A program made the position numbers and the translations under genes. A stretch of 64,000 nucleotides of DNA from Asterias amurensis (taxonomy: Eukaryota; Echinodermata; Asteroidea; Forcipulatida; Asteriidae): positions 5,223,501-5,287,500 of the forward strand of contig NC_092660.1 of assembly GCF_032118995.1 (NCBI RefSeq), given 5' to 3'. The notes below the pieces were generated by a model. That model did no database searches, was not told the DNA's origin, and was given only the letters and a program-made list of their open reading frames with translations. Below, in pieces: positions 57,615 to 64,000 of the stretch (positions within the stretch are counted from its first letter, which is position 1; each line of letters opens with the position of its first letter).

Positions 57615-58470
57615 AATTGGAGAGTTGATATTTTTTAAGGAAAAAGTTGATATGAAAACTTTGAAGAGATGCGAAAAAACCTTGGAAGAGTAGATTTATA
57701 GTAAATTTGACAAAAAACCGTGAAGTGTTGATTGAGAACTAGGTAGAGTTGAGAAAACAACTTGGAAGAGTTGAGAAAAACTAGGAAGAGCTGATAACAA
57801 AAACTTGGAAGACTTGATAGATTTGAAGGAAAAACCCAAAGATTTCATAAAAACTTAGAAAATTCAGAAAATATTGAGAGGTGATAAATAGCTTGGAAAA
57901 ATTGGGGGAAAAATGTGAAGAGTTGAAAAATAACTTGGGAGAATTGAGAAAACAACTTTTAAGAGTCGATAAAGAACTTAGAAGAGCTAACAATTTGAAG
58001 GGTCGATAGATTTGAAGGAAATACCCAAACATTTCATAAATAACTTGGAAGATTTGGTCAAAAACTTAGAAAATTCAGAAAATTTTGAGAGGTGATAAAT
58101 AGCTTGGAAGAGTTGGAAAAAACTAGGATGAGTTGATAAAGAACTAGGAAAAATTGAGAAAACAACTATGAAGAGTTGAAAAATAACTTGGGAGAATTGA
58201 GACAAAACCCAAAGATTTAATCTTAGAAGATTTGGGAAAATTTGGTAAGAACTAGGAAGAGGTGATACTTGGAAGAGTTGATAAAACAACCCGGAAGAGT
58301 TGATGGAGAAAGGACTTTGAGGGGCTGATAAAAAAACTTGTAAGAGTTGATCGAATTGAAGGAAAAAATCATATATAAAAAGTTTGACTCAGAGCAGCTT
58401 TTGGAGGACAACTGGTAGATACTTTCGGAACATTTGGTACTTACCGGGGGCTTTTTGGGGGGAGACATCG
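57615..58470 (+). repeat. Low-complexity 'aacttggaagagttga' repeat, right arm
   Basis: The inverted counterpart of 49,956-51,235, about two-thirds the length. Same units read in the opposite sense. Confidence 0.7.
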
Positions 58471-58949
58471 TCAGGGATTTTGAGGGCAAGAAATAGGACA
58501 GTTAAAGTGTAGCTGTGATAAAGGTTTGCACTCAGGACCGTCGGCCTGGGGCCGCATATGCTCCGTTCCATGTTGTGCGTGTGGCGTGATTTTTCAAGAA
58601 AGTTTTTTTCATACTCACATGTCCAAATGTAGCTGCAGATGAAGTGTCCTTGTTCCATAAAGAGGCGAAGTTAGTAAAGAAATTTGTTCATACTCACAGG
58701 TTCAAATGAGATTACGAATTAAGTTCCATCTGAAGTGTCCTCAGCAAAAAGCACTCCATCAGAAGTGTCCTCAGCCGATTTAAGTTCAAATTAGTAAACC
58801 CAACACCAGCTTTACTAATAATTGGAATGCGTCAGGGAGATTAAAACATTAATAACGATTTTGTTTTTGTGATTTCAGCATGTTTATCATTAACTATTTC
58901 TCAAGATGACTGGCACCAAACCAATGAGTAACGAATAAAAAGTTTTAAA

Positions 58950-59760
58950 GAGTTAAAGGGAAGGTACACTATTGGTAATCTCTATCCCAAAAGCCAATGT
59001 TTGACCATCTATTACGTTTTCCAAAACTTTGTTGCCAGTCTCTCAAAACTTTGACACTACTGGTAATTGTAAAAGTCCAGTCTTCTCACTTGGTGTATCT
59101 CAACATATGCATACAAAAACAAAACCTTTGAAATTTGAGCTCAATTGGTCGTCGAAGTTGCAAGAAAATTATGAAAGATAAACACCCTTGTTGGACGAAT
59201 CTGTTTGCTTTCAGATAGGAATAAAAGACTTACTAGCTAGAAGTCTTTTATTATTTTAGTGAGAATTTCCTCTTTTTCTAAATCTACTTAAATTCAGAGA
59301 GAGTCGTTTCCCACACTGTTTTGTACTATCATCAGCTCTCCAATGCTAGTTACCAAGTCAGTTTTTAAAGACAGTGGACACTATTGGTAATTGTCAAAGA
59401 CCAGTCTTCTCACTTGGTGTATATCAACATATGAATAAAATAACAAACCTGTGAAAAGTTGAGCTTGATTGGTCGTCGGAGTTGCAAGATAACTATGAAA
59501 GAAAAAACACCCTTGTCACACGAAGTTGTGTGCTTTTAGATGCTTGATTTCGAGACCTCAAATTCTAAACTTGAGGTCTCGAAAAAAAATTCAGAGGGAG
59601 CCGTTTCTCACAATGTTTTATACTATAAACCTCTCCCGATTACTTGTTACCAAGTGAGGTTTTACGCTGATAAATATTTACCAATAGTGTCCACTGCCTT
59701 TAAGTTAATATTTGTTTTGAGTAATTAACAAACCTGTACCTTCCCTTTAAAATAAATAAT
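58950..59760. mobile_element. Family 4 MITE in right arm, rearranged and interrupted
   Basis: The termini 'ttaaagggaaggtacac' and 'gtaccttcccttta' match the left-arm element at 49,110-49,455 inverted. The interior holds an extra partial copy near 58,985-59,050 and a complete family 1 MITE. Confidence 0.7.
59365..59703. mobile_element. Family 1 MITE inserted only in the right arm
   Basis: A 339-bp element from TTAAAGACAGTGGACACTA to the inverse TAGTGTCCACTGCCTTTAA. Flanking sequence 'gtcagttt' | 'gttaatatttg' is joined by a single TTAA in the left arm (49,151-49,154), giving a direct empty site. Confidence 0.9.
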
Positions 59761-60159
59761 TGCAAAAAGAACTTGAACAAAACTTTACAAACAAATTGAG
59801 AGTTGAAAAAGAGTTTGAAAAAAAAACCAATTCAGAGACAAAAATCGTTTTGAGAGTCAAAGAAAATTGAAAAAGTTGAGAACAAAATGTTGAATACTAA
59901 CTATTTCTCAAGATTACTGGCACCCGAACCAACTTGTCTAAAGTCACAGCAAGACAAGGCAAGCCAAAGATTAAAATTTTCCTCTTGGAAACTTAGGTGG
60001 GCGTCAACCGATGGCTGAATATGAGTAGTAAAACAAGGTTTTCCTAAAGGGGGCATTATTAGCAGAGTGACCAACCTCAATCTTAGAATAACAAGATAAA
60101 ATTGATGTTAGAACAGATAGTCCACAAATGGTATGGGACGAACGGGTTACATTACACTT

Positions 60160-60330
60160 CAGTACCTTGTGACTTTACTTGGACGACCCGTGCCTGTGTG
60201 GATGACCTGCTGTGGTTGGTGGTTGGAGTAACTGTGCTGTCACGTGGATTAACTGCAGTGGTAAAAATGTAGCATTGAGTTTACTTATCAGCAAAAGATG
60301 AAACATGCATATCGATATAGATTGCAAGTT
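60160..60330. repeat. Right-arm insertion containing one minisatellite-like unit
   Basis: About 165 bases absent from the left arm (which reads straight across at about 48,735). 'gtggatgacctgctgtggtt' and 'ggagtaactgtgctgtcac' are the inverse of 40-kb minisatellite words, so it carries one diverged unit. Confidence 0.6.
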
Positions 60331-60565
60331 TTTAAGTACAATACCAATATGGCAGTCAGGGGAAAAAGTAAATAAAAGCAGGGACGCCCTAATGAGGCAA
60401 AGGAAAACTTTTGGATTACATGCCAAGATGTCTGACTATTATAAAGGTTGTTAACCTGTCAATCAAGTGCCTATTTCAGACCCCTCAAAAACAATTCATT
60501 TGAAATAATTGTTATTATTTTTGTTTTCAGAGTTGGGGAGGGGGGCAGCCAATATGGAAATCTAG

Positions 60566-60599
60566 ATGAAATCCCCCCCCCCCCCAAAAAAAAAAAAAA

Positions 60600-60662
<63 letters not shown>

Positions 60663-60690
60663 AAACAAATAAATAAAAATAACTCACAAG
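60566..60690 (+). repeat. C-run and (AAAT)n simple repeat
   Basis: A C13 run, a long A run, then about 20 AAAT units. The left arm has only a C11 run at the corresponding place (48,497), so the tetranucleotide expanded on one arm. Confidence 0.9.
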
Positions 60691-60846
60691 GTTGCCACAT
60701 TTTGAAAAATACATGACAAACGATTTTCGGTAAATTTAAAGACAGTCCAAAATCTTAGTTTTTGAGGAACAATTAACATGAGCTTTGAGCTTTCTATGTC
60801 ACAACCAACTTGGTTACCAAACCAAACAAAGTTTTAAAGCCAAAAG

Positions 60847-61202
60847 TTAAAGGGTCTATATAACTTTTGTAGGACAAAAAACACCATGTCCACAGATTTA
60901 CAATAAACTTACACAGTTTGAAGATAATGATAGTAGAAAGCTTCCCTGAAAATATTACGTGCTGAGGTGCTTTGGTTTTGGGGAAATGAGTAAAACAATG
61001 TCATGAAATTTCTTTTCGTCTGGGACGAAAATGATTTTTATCATTTACAAACATATTTCCATGACATTGTTTTACTCATTTCTCAAAAACTACAGCACCT
61101 CAGTAAGTATTATTTGAAGGGAAGCTTTCCACTATCATCTTCAAACCCTGTAAGTTTAATGTTAATCTATGGACATTTTGAAAAATTACCCAAATCCTTT
61201 AA
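60847..61202. mobile_element. TTAA hairpin MITE inserted only in the right arm
   Basis: A 356-bp palindromic element from TTAAAGGGTCTATATAACTT to 'aaatcctTTAA', with centre 'tttcgtctgggacgaaa'. The left arm at about 48,290-48,325 reads across without it ('gtatacaaaccctttacctttt', in parts). TTAA is on both sides. Confidence 0.85.
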
Positions 61203-61424
61203 AGGGTATGTATACATATGGTTTGAGAACATTCAAGCAGCTCATGAACAGTTTGATGTTTGAAACTCTGTATGGGATAACAAGTTTTGAGGGAGTGGAC
61301 AAAAACTGCTTTTTGAAATTTGAAAGGTTGATACAAAAGTATACTTTATGAATTCCTTGAGGGCAGTATGAAGCATCCAACCAGTGTTCTCATGAAAGGT
61401 TGAGGCCGTGTCTTGACGGAGAAC

Positions 61425-61541
61425 CTAGACGACGTGTTCATCACTGCTGTTCTTGTTGGGCAGTTTCTGTTCAATCTCTTCCGTCTTGGAAGCAAGGTGG
61501 TCCCCTTGAGTTTTCTGACCCTTTTCAAGAGTCTCCTTGAT
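61425..61541 (-). CDS. Module E4, right-arm copy
   Basis: On the minus strand the acceptor 'aactacttcag' is followed by IKETLEKGQKTQGDHLASKT then EEIEQKLPNKNSSDEHVV and TAG, 117 nt like the three plus-strand copies. It would join the E3 copy at 62,331-62,399. Confidence 0.5.
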   Translation of the reverse strand: MKETLEKGQKTQGDHLASKTEEIEQKLPNKNSSDEHVV

Positions 61542-62330
61542 CTGAAGTAGTTAAGAAGCAATAAAATCAAACATTTATAAAAGCATCATCAATTTAGTAA
61601 AATGAGAGCCATAATGTTTGAAGACACCTTAGGTTATTTTCAAAGACCATTCTTCTCACATGGTATATCTCAACAAATGCACAAAGTAACAAACCTGTGA
61701 ACATTTTTAACTCACTTGATCGTCCAAGTTGCGAGATAATAATCAAAGTTGCGAGATAATAATGGAAGAAACAACACCCTTGTCACACAGAGTTGTGTGC
61801 TTTCAGATGCTTGATTTCGAGACCTCAAAATCAAATTCTTGAAAGATCTTGAAATCAAATTCAAATAAATTAGTGGCTGCTTTATCAAAAACTACTTTAC
61901 TTGAGAGACAGTTATGTTAACTTGTTGAAATACAAGACTCATATGTTCAACATTATTTGCCAAACATGCCAGAAACACCAGGGCAAACCCTTCTGTCCAA
62001 GAAAGACACAGTTGGGTTGTCTCACCAGCATTACGCCCCACTCAAAGGACGGAGCTACAGTAGTAAAGTGTTTTCGGACAAATTTGCAATTCAATTTAAC
62101 TTTAGCAATACAACACCAACTTGGAATGGTTTTGAGAACTTGCACAAAATTACTTTGGAAATGATTTGAGGAGTAGAACATAACTTTGGAATTGTTATAA
62201 TAGATGGAGAATGGTTACCTCATAAATTATTGGCACAATACAATATACAGTTGGTTTGGCTTGAATAGAGAACACAACATTGAGCTGTAAAAATAGCATC
62301 AGAAATTGCAATGGCTCAAAAAGAGCCTAC

Positions 62331-62399
62331 CCTCCGAAGCTTGGCAACATAATGATTTCCAAACTCAGTAGGTAGATCTCTATCGAGTGACTTTTGGTT
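62331..62399 (-). CDS. Module E3, right-arm copy
   Basis: Minus strand: acceptor 'ggttcttctcag', NQKSLDRDLPTEFGNHYVAK then LRR, donor agg|gtaggc. It is protein-identical to copy 4 in the left arm (47,175-47,243), with the same early stop on read-through. Confidence 0.45.
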
Positions 62400-62439
62400 C
62401 TGAGAAGAACCGGTGGGCTCTTTGTTTCAGACAGTATAC

Positions 62440-62705
62440 TCTGTCCGTCAGGAGACTGCTGGACTCCAACTTTTGCTTATATGGATGAGTGGTAGCTGAA
62501 GATACGTTAGGAGCAGGAAGGGCGTGATGAGGAGTTTATGGTCCTAAATGAATTGACTTCGGGTATAGAAGACCCTAAGTCGAGGGGGAGACTGGTGATG
62601 AAGAGACTAGGTTCCTAATTAAGTTGACTTTGGGTATAAATAACCCTAGGTAGGAGGGGGGACTGGTGTATTGCTTCAGACAATGAGCTGGTTCTTCAAT
62701 CACTG
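62440..62705 (-). pseudogene. Module E2, right-arm copy (frameshifted)
   Basis: Minus strand DLSVIEEPAHCLKQYTSP, then a C run one base shorter than in the left arm, shifting frame. A second relic of E2 lies at about 63,740-63,830. Confidence 0.45.
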
Positions 62706-62802
62706 ATAAATCTGAAGGAGAAAACAGACGCACATTAATCATTTAATCAAAAGCCATCTTAGTAGGATTTATAACTTTGCATGGAGGAGAAACGGTATGG
62801 AC

Positions 62803-62942
62803 AGGTTTGCGGAAACACCATGTAATGACTATCTCGACGATCAGAGCATACTGATCGAAACATCAAGTTGAAACCAACGCATTATTTCAGAACAACCCCA
62901 ACTCATTTAGAGATAGTCATTACATAGTGTTACCGCAAACCT
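62803..62942. mobile_element. MITE with 'ggtttgcggtaacac'-type ends, right arm
   Basis: A 140-bp element: left 'aggtttgcggaaacaccatg', right 'tagtgttaccgcaaacct', inner pairing 'taatgactatctc'. It is the inverted partner of 46,617-46,755. Confidence 0.85.
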
Positions 62943-64000
62943 TTCCATAAAAGTTATCTAGTAACAAGACATTGCATGGCTGTAATTTAACAATAATAAA
63001 GGCCATACAATGTCAACATGAAATGGTATCGAGAGACTGTACAAGGGTGCTTTGAAAATGACTTGAGCTGTTCAACATGATTATGGTATGGTTTAAAGAG
63101 TTGCAACAAAACTGGACAACAGGAGTTTTTATGAAATATCAACCGCACCACAACATCAAGTGAGAATACAAATTTCATGACTCAGTACCATGAGTCATTT
63201 GGTTGGTAGTTTTTTTGAAGTGCTGGACAACACATTGATAGTTTCAAGAGATCGCACACCAATGGGTCTTGAACTTGTATTCAGCTTAGCAAGTTTTGAG
63301 GGACACAAACATTCTGCTTATCAGAGATGGCACAGTTGTGGCTTAGGAATAACACTAGTTTAATAAAAGCGTAATAAAGACACAAAGTTCATAAACTGTG
63401 CATAATAAATACCTTCAACAGTGTCATGGCAATCTATGTTGTAGAACCTTAAGCGATGTTCTTTAGTTCCAGGTTGACACACTTTCATCATCTGTGCTGG
63501 CAGAAACTAACACTGTCTAAGGACAGCCAGCATGGAAACCTTAATGAAATCAAAGCATACATGACAATACAAATCACATAATAAAATTGAATAGGGCCCC
63601 AGCATCTTAGTGTTTGAGGAACAACATGGGTACCGTGAGCAGTCTATGGTCCTTAAGGAACTGACTGAGGGTATAGAAGGCCCTTAGTCCGAGGGAGGAC
63701 TGGTGATGAAGAGACTAGGTTCCTAATCACATTGACTTCGGGTATAAATGACCCTTGGTCCGAGGGGGGACTGGTGTATTGCATGGGACAATGAGTTGGC
63801 TCTGCAATCAGTGAATCATCTGAAGAAGAAAAAACAAACAGAAAAAATAAATCATTTCATCTAGCAAGACATTGCATGGCTGTAGTTGAACAATAATTAC
63901 AGCCATACATAAAAAGGTATTGATAGATTGTACAAGGTTGCTTTGAAAATGACTTGAGCAGTTCAACATGAACTACATGTAGGTAAGGTTTAACGAGATG
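62943..64000 (-). other. Right-arm remainder
   Basis: Inverted counterpart of about 44,150-44,930 and 46,200-46,560: the exon-like block with 'agcgatgttctttagttcca' (63,410-63,530) and an E2 relic (63,630-63,830). No open frame is supported. The arm runs off the window. Confidence 0.5.

Larger units (their letters stand above)
52799..64000 (-). repeat. Right arm of the giant inverted repeat
   Basis: The reverse complement of the left arm with about a 3.2-kb longer satellite. It has arm-specific insertions at 59,365-59,703, 60,160-60,320 and 60,847-61,202. It lacks the counterpart of roughly 44,940-46,000, so it has one fewer E3/E4 pair. It continues beyond the window. Confidence 0.85.

Overview
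The window is animal nuclear DNA, AT-rich and crowded with short inverted-repeat transposons. It has two recognisable protein genes with canonical GT-AG introns. The protein sequences look deuterostome-like. The style of the repeats (many short families inserted at TTAA, and the 'gggcccaatttcatag' type) suggests an echinoderm, perhaps a sea star. That assignment is an inference from memory and was not tested.

Region by region. 1-3.8 kb holds the last two coding exons and the 3' UTR of a Patched (Hedgehog receptor) gene on the plus strand. 3.8-10.6 kb is intergenic and carries at least seven inverted-repeat elements. 10.70-28.36 kb is a complete thimet oligopeptidase/neurolysin-type (family M3) gene: 17 constitutive coding positions, 666 codons. 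28.4-31.0 kb is its probable 3' UTR. 31.0-37.3 kb is a graveyard of nested DNA transposons plus tRNA-derived SINE pieces, with one small signal-peptide ORF (34,660). 37.3-48.1 kb has a possible 5' exon and several copies of an unrecognised exon set, interrupted by a roughly 64-bp minisatellite (40.0-41.6 kb) that appears to derive from one of those exons. From about 44.5 kb to the right edge the DNA is one very large inverted repeat. Its centre is a 6.4-kb satellite of 31-bp units that switches orientation at about 52,799.

The main biological observation is in the M3 peptidase gene. Two coding exons are duplicated in place. One carries the HEFGH zinc-binding site (13a/13b) and the other the glycine/tyrosine substrate loop (15a/15b). 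In each pair the copies have identical length and phase, intact splice sites, and are separated by an intron of only 60-62 bases. Synonymous changes have accumulated while catalytic residues are unchanged. This is the pattern expected of mutually exclusive exons that would give one gene up to four active-site variants.

The second is the palindrome. It contains copies of an unrecognised gene module on both strands, a satellite in which most units carry the POU/octamer word, and arm-specific transposon insertions whose empty sites can be read in the opposite arm.
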